A DNA stretch of 64,000 nucleotides from Enchytraeus crypticus. Its lineage: Eukaryota > Annelida > Clitellata > Enchytraeida > Enchytraeidae. How positions within the stretch are numbered: position 1 is the stretch's first letter; the number at the start of each line of letters is the position of its first letter. The stretch is taken from contig CAJHZI010000642.1 of NCBI GenBank assembly GCA_905160935.1, positions 905,501 through 969,500 of the forward strand, in the 5' to 3' direction. The translations under genes were made by a program, and so were the position numbers. Positions 26,071-51,019 of this stretch are shown one piece after another. The notes under the pieces were generated by a model. The model saw only the letters and a list, made by a program, of their open reading frames with translations. It made no database searches and was not told the origin of the DNA.

Positions 26071-26394
26071 TTATAACATGTGGCGAGTCCAAAATGTATG
26101 GTTTTATTCAACTCGTGGTTACTTTAACCACGCAGCAAATCATTAATGAAAATGTAATTAGTATTAATATTAGTAAACTATACATATTAGATTAGATGCT
26201 ACAGTTTATGCAGGCAGCCCATTCACTTCTGTACCTCTAAAAGGATCGTAGACGTAGATTCATTACGCTCGTTATATCCTTAAAATTGTAATCGACAGCA
26301 TTTGATGTGTTTGTGGCGACTGTACTTTACACCCATGACTTCTTGAAAAGAAAAACGGAACAATGACACTTAGTTTCTTATTTTCAGCATCAGC

Positions 26395-26400
26395 TTTATT
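26395..26400 (-). terminator. Candidate polyadenylation signal AATAAA for the collagen gene
   Basis: The plus-strand TTTATT reads as AATAAA on the minus strand, about 295 bp after the collagen stop codon. Predicted from motif and position only. Confidence 0.4.
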
Positions 26401-26636
26401 GCCGCTTCTTGTGAGAAGAACAAAAACCTTGTTTTTTATATAATTATCTATCTATCCTAAATATTCTGACTATATTAGCTATCGCATAGGTATTTAGCAG
26501 AACCAATACATGTATATAATTAAACCCGTAGAAGTAATTATCAAGAGCGAACTCAATTTTGTTACGACTGTTGCTATACGACCTATTTGTTCTATAAGAG
26601 CAGTATAGTTGAAATACTAGTTAGCATCTTTAAAAA

Positions 26637-26693
26637 CTCATTTATGCTATCATGGACGACGGTATCCATTGCCATTGTTCCACGAGTATATCA

Positions 26694-26720
<27 letters not shown>
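26637..26720 (+). repeat. Diverged SINE fragment overlapping the collagen stop
   Basis: Contains CTATCATGGACGACGGTATC and the B-box-like CGGTTCAAGTCCCTGGCT. The layout resembles family A but is too diverged to be sure. Confidence 0.35.
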
Positions 26721-39891
<13,171 letters not shown>

Positions 39892-39939
39892 CTAAAATGC
39901 AATCAGCAAATCTTTGCGTGTCATCACGTTACACAAATG

Positions 39940-40068
39940 GGGCGAGATTTAGCGCACTTGGTTTAGCAGCGCGTCAATAAACGAAGTTAAGCTATGTCGG
40001 GCGCAGTCAGGACTCGGGTGGACGACTACCTTAGAAGACCGAATGTTGACAGCTTAGATAAAAATAAA
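39940..40068 (+). repeat. 5S-rRNA-derived SINE head (SINE3-like), copy 1
   Basis: Contains AACGAAGTTAAGCTATGTCG, GGCGCAGTCAGGACTCGGGT and GGACGACTACCTTAGAAGAC. This matches the internal promoter region of 5S rRNA (GAAGTTAAGC, GTCGGGC, then TGGGxGACC). It is too diverged and incomplete to be a working 5S gene. Confidence 0.7.
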
Positions 40069-40069
40069 T

Positions 40070-40631
40070 CCCACGTGATATTCGAAGGTTATTCTTAAAT
40101 CCTCACAGATTGCAATCTATCCGCCATCAAAAGATTATTAATAACCATAGAGAGGAAATAGGAAATAACGAAATCAACTCAACTCTGGATCTTAAGAACA
40201 ATATCTATGCTTCCTGGCCCTGTGCTGTTAAGCAAATTAAAAATTTAGTTGCGCTTAATGATATCAGTACTAATATTACAATGACCATGAAACCGCAGGA
40301 ACGGTTTCAGAACTTATTTATAAAAGAAGACATCCACGCCCGTCCAGTCTGTATTATATAAGAGTATCAAAGCCGGACTACCGACCTAAATGATTCAATA
40401 TGTTTATCTCGATATAAGTGGTTTAATGCAGGCGTATATCCAGCTATTGCAACATCTCAGATCAACAGATCTATGTAGCGATTGTCTTGATGGTTTTATT
40501 CTAAACAAGATAACACTCTGTCAACAGTTGTTTGCGTTGAACCTGTTACAGTTTTCACATAACAACAACCATCTGTTTCCCTCCTTGTTGGATATATATC
40601 AACGAGGAAATTGAACATAAGGACAAGTATT

Positions 40632-40673
<42 letters not shown>

Positions 40674-42200
40674 CTATATATATGCATATATAATTTGTAT
40701 GCGTATGAACAGCACACCGCTGTCAGAAATTAGTTGTCGAGTATCTAGCACACTTGTCTGGTAAATAGAAAACTTATAGAAATTGACGTAAAACTTAGTA
40801 CTCAGTTTCCTCACTCAGTCACCCTTCTCTATAAATTAATGTATGAAAAGCTATCAATGCGTCAATATAAATTATCTATATGTATCATACTATTTCCTGG
40901 CCGTGCATAAACATATCAAAATTGTTAAAAAAGACTTCTGTAAGTGGTGTCTAAATTCAAATGTGCCCTAAAACCCCCACCTAACTTGATGAATTCTAAT
41001 AAAGATTATATGTTGTAAATATATGAGGCCCATAATGTGGGTAGGCCCTATCTACATGTATAGTAAACATTGCAGTGTGACAAGGGCGTCTTTAGGGCTT
41101 GAACTCGATGCGATTATTGAAACTCAAGGAGGAACCAGGGGTCTCTTTTCTACTCTGCACTCTGGAGTCGATGTCAGGAAAAAGCTGGTAAAGCTAATGT
41201 TAACGTCAGTTTCCTCACTCGAAAGCGATGTCAGTGACGGACGAGCCCAGGATTTGAGCCCCGCACATACTGATCCTCGGTCGAGTATCTTGCCGACATC
41301 GCCACTGGCTCCAGCCAACTTTTCTAAAGCACAACACTTCTAAACTTACAGCCCTCTTCAATGAACAGGCAGGATTCTTTAAATATTTCTGACCCAACCA
41401 AGATGGATCGAGTAAACTGATCAAATATGACTCTCTTTCCAGAAGATTAGCGGATGATGAGTGAAGAATTACGGTACACAACAAGTAGTTCCCCACATAT
41501 CAACAAGAGGCTAATCAGTGAAAGGTTATGCAGCTAAGCCCAGCAGGGAGGTGTGTGCCTAATCACTCACTCTGTTAGTGATTAGTTTTTGTGAATACTG
41601 TATTTAAAATAATTTTATGAGTTGAAATACAGTTCTGCAAATAAATAGAATATTTATAAATAGAAATTGTTTTAATATAAATTTATTTATAAATAGAAAT
41701 TTCAATTTATAAATAGAAATTATTTATAAATTGAAATTTTTAATCATGATTTATGAGTTTAGTTTTAATAATTTTTCCGTCAGATGCTCACTGCTCAGCC
41801 ACTTTAAACTCTGCACATCAAGAAATGTCACGTCTAAGATGGAAATTTTTAAATTAGTAAAGAGGTTTAGTATGACCCGGGTTGTACTTTTCGCCACTCA
41901 TTCTCATTAATAATAATAATAATAATAATAATAAAGATTTAATGTCCGTTACCTCATACAAGGATGATGTCATGGACGTCCCCCATTATAGCCTTCAACT
42001 GCTAAATTCTAGAGTAACGAGTTATATACGGGTTACCTCTTATACCACCAACAATTGCGGTCACTATAGAAAAAGCAAAATGCTGAAATATGTCCAGCAA
42101 TAAATTAGAACTATGAAGTATTGAAGTAGATGATTTAATATGTTTAAATCCGCCGATTCTTCATTAATATGCCCTAATGACAGAGAACTGGCGTTAAATT
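40070..42200. other. Intergenic DNA with no supported gene
   Basis: I see a (TA)n run (40636-40670), a SINE family A copy (41185-41316, -), an AT-rich stretch with ATTTATAAATAGAAAT repeats (41580-41750), and a short repeat 3'-end (41905-41985). Open frames at 40110-40614 show no recognised motif. Confidence 0.55.
41185..41318 (-). repeat. SINE family A, full-length copy, reverse
   Basis: AAAGCTGGTAAAGCTAATGT, CAGTTTCCTCACTCGAAAGC, GATTTGAGCCCCGCACATAC and GCCACTGGCTCCAGCCA, nearly identical to the 23310 copy. Confidence 0.88.
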
Positions 42201-42219
42201 AGGCTTTGGGTTTCTATTT

Positions 42220-42590
42220 TCCCCGTGTTGTGCTCGGGTGTGGATGAACCACTGAAGAATAGGGCAACCGCAACCAATCTGCAGCGTGTATGTAAGAGGC
42301 GACTAAGGCAGGAGCTGAGGATGGCAAGAAGGGACCCACCTTACCATGAAATATTTCCCTAGGATTAAATGGTAATTAATCCATCTAACTGAAGAAGTCA
42401 AAGGGAAACCACTTCAGAAGCCATACTTCTCACAAGCTATAGGCTACATAAGGTATGGATATTGCATGGACTTTGTGAAGGGATTAACTTGTTGATCTAA
42501 GGAGTGCTCTTATGGAGCAAGAAAGCAGACTTGCGTATGAATACGTACCTTGTACCTGCCACTTGGCAGTGCACTGAGGAAGATAGATTT
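42220..42590 (+). repeat. SINE-like family D, full-length copy
   Basis: CCCCGTGTTGTGCTCGGGTG, CAGCGTGTATGTAAGAGGCG, CACTTGGCAGTGCACTGAGG. High identity to 24045-24412. Confidence 0.87.
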
Positions 42591-42619
42591 CAGTAACAAC
42601 TTTGGTTAATTTGTTTTTG

Positions 42620-42750
42620 GTCGCATGGTTGCACACTTGACAACCTCATGCTTTTACAAAGTTTTCATTTTTATTCACTGTTGTTAATTATTTTCAAACA
42701 TTTCATTATTTTCGCCTTTATATCCATGGTTACTAGTAATTGTTGCCAAT
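42620..42750 (+). repeat. Dispersed repeat family E, diverged copy 4
   Basis: GGTTGCACACTTGACAACCT, then TTTCATTATTTTCGCCTTTA and ATGGTTACTAGTAATTGTTG. A weaker match than the other three. Confidence 0.4.
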
Positions 42751-42821
42751 GACGGTTCACTGATGGCAGCCGGCGCTGATTTAACAATAACATTCTACTT
42801 CTATCGGGATTTTAATTCAAT

Positions 42822-42928
42822 GTTGTCAACACTCGATCTTCCAAGCCGGGCACCTATCGTTGTGCTAACCGGGCCCAACATAGATTAACTTCGTTCAATG
42901 ACACGCAGCGTAACCAACTGCATACTAA
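42822..42928 (-). repeat. 5S-rRNA-derived SINE head, copy 2
   Basis: The minus strand reads GAACGAAGTTAATCTATGTT, GGGCCCGGTTAGCACAACGA and GGCTTGGAAGATCGAGTGTT. It is collinear with 39940-40068 on the opposite strand. Confidence 0.68.
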
Positions 42929-42959
42929 ATTCATCCCAATCATTCAATACTCGTCAACA

Positions 42960-43115
42960 TACCTCCGGACTGAGCCGGTAGCTTGTTGGCAAGTTGTTCC
43001 ACAGCGGATCAGTAGGTGCAGGATTTAAATCCATTGCTCTCTCTGTAAATGATATGCTATCGAGCAGGAAGGAAACTGACGTTAACTTTGGTTTTAACTT
43101 CTTAGCTTCAGTTAA
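42960..43115 (+). repeat. SINE family A, diverged copy
   Basis: GATCAGTAGGTGCAGGATTT, ATCCATTGCTCTCTCTG and GGAAACTGACGTTAACTTTG. Confidence 0.65.
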
Positions 43116-43449
43116 ACGATGTTTAACGTCCATGTTTAAATCTGACATTAACTCCAGGCCTATTAACTATACCGAAATCACTAACAAAAATACACAAATA
43201 ATCAATTAATTACGAAAAGCAACTAACCTACAATATACATGTACACGTGTGTATTTTTGGAGTCATCGATAAAGTCATAATCCAATCAGATCCGTATCCT
43301 TTAATCCAGTGACTTAATCCGCTTTGATTCGACATTAATCCATTGATACAATTCAGTTATGACAGTAGTTCCCACATAATCCATTGAGATCAAATAATAG
43401 ATTCATAATTCCACCTGAACGAAAGTATGATAATATATGTGACTATATA

Positions 43450-43454
43450 CATAC

Positions 43455-43485
<31 letters not shown>

Positions 43486-43596
43486 CATACATACATGCAG
43501 ACATACATAGGCCTACATACATACATACATACATACATATATACATACATGCAGACATACATAGGCCTACATACATACATAGGCCTACATACGTAT

Positions 43597-43627
<31 letters not shown>

Positions 43628-43632
43628 CCTTT
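43450..43632. repeat. (ACAT)n microsatellite with (TA)n end
   Basis: Long runs of CATACATACATA broken by AGGCCTACATAC. Abuts the LINE fragment's 3' end. Confidence 0.95.
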
Positions 43633-43639
43633 ATATTTT

Positions 43640-44552
43640 AAACATAATAATAATAATAACAGCAATTAGAGTGCTACAGTCATCAATGACAACATCGAGC
43701 ACTATTGAGACAAAATCAAGCCGGCGAGCAAAAAAGAAGGTCCATAAACGGTGCAAATTCCAAAATACCGAAATTCAGTCCAAAGTAAAGGGAGTTAAAG
43801 AAAAGGTGGTTTAGGCGCAGGTCGCTGCTCATGGACACTGGGTGGAAAAGAGAGATGGAAAAGATAGGTCTTCAACTGCTTATGGAACTGCTCATAGGAA
43901 AGCAAAGGCTGATGTGATTCAAATGAAGATTTCCGAAGATTGGATAGAAGAGATGCAGCATGCTGGAAAGAACGATTAGATAGCTTAGAGCGTAAAGGTA
44001 AGCTAGGTCTCACAAGACTAATTAACTTAGAAGACCGAGTAATAGCAGGCTGCATCACTTTAATCAAGTGGACATACAAGTTTGTCCAGGGATGGTGATA
44101 GACTTATAGGCTAACGAAGCTGTTTTGTAAATGATACGCTCTTTAATCTTTAGCCAGTGCAAAGACTTCAAAATAGGTGGAACATGTGAGTACTTGGAAC
44201 TACAAAAAATTGCTCGCGCAAGAGAATTCTGAACAAACTGCAACCGATCAATCTCACAGCCAGGGAGATTTAGAAACAGGGAATTGCAGTAGTCCAACTT
44301 CGATTGCACAAGAGCAGCACCAATTGTAGCAGCTGTCTCACGTGACAAATATGGACGTATTCGACGAAGATCACGGATATGGAAGAAACATGCTTGTGAA
44401 GTTTTAGCTATGTGTTCGTGGAAGGTTAGGTGTTTATCAATGATAACACCGAGATTTCTCACAGAAGAAACAGGTGATAGTTTAATACCCGAAGATAACG
44501 AAAGATTTTTCCCATTCAGCTTCAGAAGCTGTTGAGGTGTCTCGACCAACAT

Positions 44553-44575
<23 letters not shown>
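43640..44575 (-). pseudogene. CR1/Jockey-type LINE fragment: reverse transcriptase C-terminal part and 3' UTR
   Basis: The minus strand reads VRNLGVIIDKHLTFHEHI, SQACFFHIRDLRRIRPYL, LDYCNSLFLNLP, then LQFVQNSLARAIF and LHWLKIKERIIYKTASLAYK. These are the conserved blocks C-terminal to the FADD box of LINE reverse transcriptases. The frame shifts near 44070 and continues SKLISLVRPSLPLRSKLSN. The 5' part is missing, cut at a (CA)n(TA)n run. The 3' UTR (43640-43795) recurs at 58600-58800. Confidence 0.85.
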
Positions 44576-44585
<10 letters not shown>

Positions 44586-44687
44586 CTGTATATATTATTA
44601 ATTTCGACGCAATAACTCAATAACTTGTTATTCAAAATATCTGTTTCATTTGTTTAAATCAACTATATCATTATGATATTAAATTTA

Positions 44688-44935
44688 AATGTCTTATTAG
44701 CGCTGAGAAGTTATGAAGTTGCATTATGAAGATTTAAATGACATATCCTGAGGTAAATTGAATCCTCGTGGGTTCGAATCCCAGCCGCGCTGATCTGAGA
44801 GTAAAATCTCGGACATTCACTGGACTGGTTACAGGGAAAAAGGAATAAATTGCCTATAACGGTTTAAACATGTGGTATTAAAAACGATAGATATGAACAT
44901 AGTTGATCATTTCACTATAATGCGTGTGTACGTTA
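44688..44935 (+). repeat. tRNA-derived SINE, family B, copy 3
   Basis: GTGGGTTCGAATCCCAGCCG, CATTCACTGGACTGGTTAC and GATCATTTCACTATAATGCG. Confidence 0.82.
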
Positions 44936-45224
44936 CTTTAATAGTAACTAAGCAAGCTACATGTAGGTCTTCATTATAATAACAGAACATTTACCAGTCT
45001 GTAGCATTACATGCCGGGTATAGTAAATGTAATCTATTGTTTTGCTAAATACAAATAGAATAGAAACATTAAGTGAATACAGTGTAATAAACGATATGTA
45101 AGTTAATGAAGTCTTTTCTCGTGGCTGTCTACTCGTGGCTCGAATAGCCTGATGCTCGTGTTTAGAGGCTATGCTTTATTACTACGGCTGTTCTTATCAA
45201 TGCGCTCGCTTTAGAATACTTATC

Positions 45225-45510
45225 TTTCTTTACTCCCTTTCTTTCCGGTCACAGTATCTCTCTTTCTTTCTCTTCCTCGCTCTCTCTATATCGATCTCTT
45301 TCTATTCTCGCTAGCTCGCTCTCTCTCTCTCTCTGTTGATTTCTTTCTCTTTTTCCTCTCTCTCTCTCGCTCTCTCTCTCTCTCGCTCTGTCTAGCTCTT
45401 TCGCTCTCTGTCTCTCTCGATATCTTCCCCATCCTATCTCTCAATCTCTCTCAGTCTAGCTCTTAATCTTTCGTGTTCTGTCTCTCAGTCTATATCTTAT
45501 TTTTCTCTCA
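45225..45510. repeat. (CT)n-rich low-complexity tract
   Basis: Polypyrimidine CTCTCT with scattered TTTC and GCTCG. Confidence 0.9.
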
Positions 45511-45604
45511 GTTTTCTTACATTCACTCTTTTAGATTTAATCATTCCGTTGGCTGAGTCGAACTATTAGACAGTAAGCGCTCTGTTCAAAATCTAGGCTT
45601 GCCT

Positions 45605-45960
45605 TGATATCATCATCATCATCAGTTTCTTGCTTTCTGAAGAGAACATAGGGCGGCAACATTCCTCCATTCTTTTCTGTCTTTAGCTTTTTGTCCCTTC
45701 ACAGCATCTTCCCATGAAATGTTAAAAGTTTTCAAATCTTTGTTGATCGTGTTGAACCAAGTACTTCTAGGTCTTCCTCTTTTCCTTTTTCCTTGACTTG
45801 GCTTCCAATTCATTGCAGTCTTTGCATATCCATCATCAGGCATTCTTAATACATGATCCAGGAACCTTACTCTTCTTTCCGCAACTATTTCATCTAATTT
45901 TCTTTCTCCAAATTTTTCAAGTACTGTTTCATTTTTTATGTGCTCCCAATAATGAATTTT
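45605..45960 (-). pseudogene. LINE reverse transcriptase C-terminal fragment with (GAT)n tail
   Basis: The minus strand encodes GKRKRGRPRSTWFNTINKDL, SWEDAVKGQKAKDRKEWR and NVAALC, the RGRPxxTW ... AxDRxxWRxxV tail of RTE/CR1-type LINEs. Upstream, KFGERKLDEIVAERRVRFLD-type sequence continues to about 45950 in broken frames. It ends in (GAT)n on the minus strand (CATCATCATCATC at 45613). Confidence 0.8.
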
Positions 45961-47850
45961 TAGGAATTAAGATTTTGACATCTTTATTCTGTTGGATCCT
46001 AATTCGGCAAAAGATCTGTAACACGTGCGTCTGTCAGTTGGACTCAACAACGGGCTATCATCGCATGTAATACGCATTGGAAACAAAAGCTGCCCCACAC
46101 GTGTCTAACTAAACATACACACAAGCGTTGCTAAACTCTACAGACTGGACTGAGATCAGATGTCAAGTCACGGCTGATCTAGACCCAACCACGGCCGCTA
46201 CTTCTCAGTTCTCACTGTCCAACTGAACTTTATTACGAACTAGCTCTCGATGGTTAAAATTTTGCATTTTTTGTTGCAGAATTCTCAATTCCTTATTTTC
46301 TTTGCATTTACCTTGATAAGGAATTATTGACTCCATTTGCATTCGTGGATTTATGTGTGTTTGGGACACTTCTCAGACTCCAATACTGTGCGGTAAAACT
46401 GGGGATAAAACTTAATTGTTATTAATACTGTTTGAAAACATCTACCGGAGATAGTATTGTTATTCTTCCATATAATCGAGATACAAACCAACACACACCA
46501 TTTTCTCAGTAAAGTTAATCACTGTGTTAAATCGTTGCGAAAAAAAATGAAATTAGTAAGAGCAAAAGAATCTCATATCACGAAGAAACGATGTAACGAT
46601 TAAAATTATTTTAGGAAGAAGTTGATAGATTGCGAAAATTTTCAAGGTATTCAATATCTAGTTGATGTTTTTTATAACCATCGAAGAATTGGGCTAATTC
46701 GATATATCACTGATAAATTTGCATTGGTTAAAATTATAAATCATTTAAATAAATTAAAATGATAAAAATGGTAAAATCTCATTTTAGATCACAACTATCT
46801 CATTTTCGACATAGGATAGTAAACTACTAGTAATAGTATTTTGTTTTTGGTGCAAATACTTCGGGCGTATGATAGTAAGCAATTGTGTCGGAGGGAGCCC
46901 GTGTTTTGATAGATTCTGAGTGCAACTTACAAGTTTTCAAAGTTATAACTCAAGTCACAGTTCGGCGTGACAAACCATAAAACATATTATATCAATAGTG
47001 TTAAATAAGTCAGTCAACTGCATTTAATGGAGATGAATAACATGAAAAATTCAATATTGTATTGATAAAAGTATTACATTAGCGGTATTGTTCCATACAT
47101 CTCCATAAAAAAAACTGAGTGTTCAACTAGCTAGGAAGCCTTGCGTCCTATTTGATAGCCTAGTTTTTATTTAATTTCTTACACATTTTTGCACTAACAG
47201 GACCTATTGCACTTATTACTTGGTTTCTGATAATGCTTGTTTAATTTTTTGGCACACGTTCATTGATTGAGTATTATGTGAAATTTTGTGAAAATAGAGA
47301 ATATTTCTCTGTCTCTCCCATAATATGATAAATCGGAAATAAATCTTTATTGCACTGTACTGTACTGTACTGTACTGCACTAAACTACACTGCACTGCAT
47401 TGCAGTGTATTGCATTATACAGTATTTCTGCATTATATTATATTGTTTGTTGCATGCAATACAGTGCATTGCATTTCATGGTAATTCTATCGCTTGTTGT
47501 GGAAAGTTGCTTTCGGGAAAAACAAGTCATATATTGTATTGTATTATATTTCTTCAAAATTTACTTCAGAGTTAACGCATTGTATACAAATAAGCACTTG
47601 AGAAGAGTGCGCAGATTGATGCTTCAGTTTAATAATCAACATACTGGGTAATAGAGGCACGAGCTAACCTAATTTCGCACGCTGTCATTGGTCCAGCTAG
47701 TGGTTAATTGCACTCAGCATCCTCATACCGAACCTCATTTGAACTTCTCATGCATGGTCACGCAAAAAAACATTTGAATGGTAGTTTAGACTTGACGGGT
47801 GCTTCTAAGCACATGCCAGCATTTCATAGCATGGCTTTATTATCTAAGAT
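45961..47850. other. Intergenic DNA with no feature recognised
   Basis: AT-rich sequence with a short TGTAC/TGCAC microsatellite (47355-47410). No coding frame or repeat family was recognised. Confidence 0.6.
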
Positions 47851-48440
47851 CTGAGTAACATTCACTATGTGATATACTCATCTGAGTAGCATTCACTATG
47901 TGATATACTCATCTGAGTAACATTCACTATGTGATGTGTTCATCTGAGTAACATTCACTATGTGATGTGTTCATCTGAGTAACATTCACTATGTGATGTA
48001 TTCATCTGAGTAACCTTCACTATGTGATGTGTTCATCTGAGTAACATTCACTATGTGATATGTTCATCTGAATAACATTCACTATGTGATATGTTCATCT
48101 GAGTACATTCACTAGGTGATATGTTCATCTGAGTAACATTCACTAGGTGATATGTTCATCTGAGTAACATTCACTATGTGATATGTTCATCTGAGTAACC
48201 TTCACTATGTGATATGTTCATCTGAGTAACATTCACTATGTGATATGTTCATCTGAGTAACCTTCACTATGTGATATGTTCATCTGAGTAACATTCACTA
48301 TGTGATATGTTCATCTGAATAACATTCACTATGTGATATGTTCATCTGAGTACATTCACTAGGTGATATGTTCATTTGAGTAACATTCACTATGTGATGT
48401 GTTCATCTGAGTAACATTCACTATGTGATATGTTCATCTG
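47851..48440. repeat. 31-bp tandem array, about 19 copies
   Basis: Units are CTGAGTAACATTCACTATGT, then GATATGTTCAT. Variants (GATGTG, ACCTTC, AATAAC, TAGGTG, a one-base loss in GTACATTC) recur in the same order, which shows that multi-unit blocks were duplicated. Confidence 0.95.
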
Positions 48441-48442
48441 AT

Positions 48443-48565
48443 ATGACATCTATCACTCTTAATATCACATGTTAAATCATTAGGTAGTTTAATCAATTGT
48501 CCACGTTACCAGTTCCCTACATATCCAAGATATCACTCTCTAATCAATTTTAATGGGAACTGATC
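48443..48565 (-). repeat. SINE family B fragment, diverged
   Basis: ATGACATCTATCACTCTTAA, CACATGTTAAATCATTAGG and AAGATATCACTCT match the 5' 120 bp of the 245-482 copy. Confidence 0.55.
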
Positions 48566-49840
48566 TCCGGACATCGGGTAAAACCATTTAAAATTTTATA
48601 TTGTTATTTTATTAAATAGTATTGAACAGGGGAACGCATAAATTACGTCAATTTTCAGCCTCATCAATTTTCCATGTTCATCATTGCAAAGAGCAGCTAT
48701 AGAAAAGGGCTCTCCTAACCAGCTTCGAACGATCGCACGTAACAAACAAATAATGAAACGATAAACGGTATTCCGATTAATGATTTTTCATAATGAAATT
48801 AACAACAATGGAAACTGAATAAGCATTTAATATAAAATAACAGACTCATAATTCTGGTCAGTAATTTTCAGTGCTGAGTCTGTGAAATTTAAGAAGCAGC
48901 TGCAAAATGGACGTAAATGAGCGATGGACCTCACATTCCACACACACCCCACCATCAAAAACCTCCCCACTCCTTCCACGTCCACTCACACGTAGTGGCA
49001 CCAGGAACCTTAGGCTGGATCAGCGCCTTCCTGTTTTAGTGATAGTAGTAAAGTAGAGGCAATAAATAAACTCTGTTTAGAGTTTTTATCTCATCATACC
49101 TCGGTCAGTTAACAGCTGCTGTCGGCGATCTCTTAATAGCCTCATTTGGTCGAACTTGTATCTCGGATTTGTCATATATAAATACCTCACAGTTAAAGTT
49201 TATTGTTGAGCTAGATTTTTTACAACATACAAATTTTTCAGTTGTAGGATCGTGATGTTTGATAATTAAACGAACACTGCGTGTGTTTCCTTAGAGTAGA
49301 CTAGAGTAGACTAAGTCAGATATAGAAGACGGATGCAATAAATCTCCTCTATGTTTTTAGTTGAAGGCTATATTTTATTTACTGATTGTAGACCTGCTGG
49401 TGACCAAGTTGGTTGAGCTCTTGCTTGAAAGTAGGAGGCGACTGGGTCCAAATCCCCGCAGAACTATCTCTGACAACACAAGCATGGTCTAAACAGAAAA
49501 TAGGCACATCAGAGGGTGTTACTGTACCTTGTACTTATGAGCATTACATATCGTTATCATAGATATAATTAAAATGAAAACGAAGCGTAGTAAATGGAGA
49601 ATCTACAGCTATAGATCTACCGACGTCCCTGACATCATCCTTGTATGAGGAAACGGACGTTAAACTTTTATTATTATTATTATTATTACCATAGATCTAT
49701 ACACTGATAGAGAATGTTGTAATATGTGGCTTGAGAATAATAACCTGAGAAATTTTATACCAGATCTCAGATACATTTCGGAATACTGTAAAAAGTCTAG
49801 CTCAATGCCGGTCAGTTTTCTGGTCAGTTAATAATCAGCT
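48566..49840. other. Intergenic DNA with two small repeat fragments
   Basis: I see a possible tRNA-derived SINE (49395-49515; GTGACCAAGTTGGTTGAGC and B-box-like GGGTCCAAATCC) and the (AAT)n-linked repeat 3' end in reverse (49620-49690). Nothing else was recognised. Confidence 0.5.
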
Positions 49841-49894
49841 GTTAGTGGGTGAATTGAGACTTACTCATCAACAAATACTTACAATAACACGCGT

Positions 49895-49955
49895 ACGCCA
49901 TTTTACTTTTTCTTTCTCTTTCTTTCTAACTCTCTCACTTTCTTTCTCTCCCTCC

Positions 49956-50007
<52 letters not shown>

Positions 50008-50055
50008 TTTCTCTCTCTCTGTCTATTTTTCTCTCTCTATTTCTCCTTCCAAATC
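49895..50055. repeat. (CT)n-rich low-complexity tract
   Basis: TTTCTTTCTC followed by long CTCTCT runs. Confidence 0.93.
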
Positions 50056-50280
50056 ATTATCCTTTATCACTTCTTTTTTAGGAGAGAACTGAACCTAATT
50101 GAGAAGCTATTCGACTGCAGACTAGTTTTGAGTTCATATTCAGTGCTCGCTCAGTTGAAAACTTGTGTCCAAAATGAAATACACTAATATTAAACTCAAC
50201 TTTAGTCTTTAACTTTATTTTAAAAACTTTGAGTCAGTTACTTTCCTACCTCTTTCAATACATCCCATCTCTTTCACAAT

Positions 50281-50541
50281 ACATCTCTGAATGAAGAAAA
50301 GGGAAAAATCGTTTCGACCCGTCCAGGCACTGATGAAACCGCCGGACAGATGATGGTAAATTTTGTTTTATCGACGGCAGATTTTAGCGTATTGGAAGCG
50401 TTTTCGCCTCAGAATCTTGATGCTCCAACTCAAATTCCAATTGAGGTAGCAATAAGTAAATCTCACAATGATGGAAAATTAATTTTAAACTTCTCTATAA
50501 CAACAACTTTCTCTCAATTTCTTAAAGGACAACGATTATAA
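50281..50541 (+). CDS. Orphan open frame, coding status uncertain
   Basis: The frame is open for about 87 codons and includes IVSTRPGTDETAGQMMVNFV, LSTADFSVLEAFSPQNLDAP and TQIPIEVAISKSHNDGKL. The composition looks protein-like and is not repeat-derived as far as I can tell, but no family is recognised and no clear splice sites bound it. It lies just outside the left end of the hAT-like element. Confidence 0.2.
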   Translation, partial: TSLNEEKGKIVSTRPGTDETAGQMMVNFVLSTADFSVLEAFSPQNLDAPTQIPIEVAISKSHNDGKLILNFSITTTFSQFLKGQRL

Positions 50542-50624
50542 ATAAGAATGGACTGGGAGGCTAAGATTAAAAAAATGCACCTTAAGCAAAGAAACTCTGT
50601 AGACATATGAAGTAGAGATGAGAA

Positions 50625-50825
50625 TCGAACCGAACCCGAACCGAACCGAATCCTACAATCTAGAATTTTGACCGAGCCGAACCGAATTCGAACCCAGACT
50701 CTGACCGAACCCGAACCGAACCCAAACCCAGACTCTGGCCGAACCGAACCGAACCCGAACCCAGACCCTGGCCGAACCCGAACCGAACCCGAACCCAGAC
50801 TTCGTCCAAACCGAACTGAACCAAA
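50625..50825. repeat. GAACC-type subterminal satellite, left
   Basis: Degenerate GAACCGAACCCGAACC with interspersed CAGACTCTGACC spacers. Confidence 0.92.
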
Positions 50826-51019
50826 CTCTTGTAGTTCCTTTCTTCTTCACCAACCTGACATTAAATAAAGATAGTAAGAACAATAGAAATATAGGTCTAT
50901 ATTAGTTTTTGCAATTACATGTTTTACAGTATATAGCAGCCTATATTCAGGTAAGGCTGGTTCCGACACAAATTTTAAAATGGTAGCCGTACAAAGGAAT
51001 GGTAGCGGGAAGCGAGACG

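Noticed and set aside
39940..40068. Functional 5S rRNA gene
   Set aside because: Only the internal promoter region is recognisable, with many changes, and a second diverged copy lies nearby. It fits a SINE head better.
40110..40614. Two plus-strand frames of 74-83 codons
   Set aside because: No family motif, no splice context, and composition expected by chance in AT-rich DNA.
43384..43641. Tyr/Ile/His/Thr-repeat protein
   Set aside because: It is a translation of the (ACAT)n microsatellite.
47851..48440. CRISPR-like regular repeats
   Set aside because: The repeats are direct head-to-tail with no unique spacers, and the genome is animal. The same applies to the arrays at 31745, 39238 and 61980.
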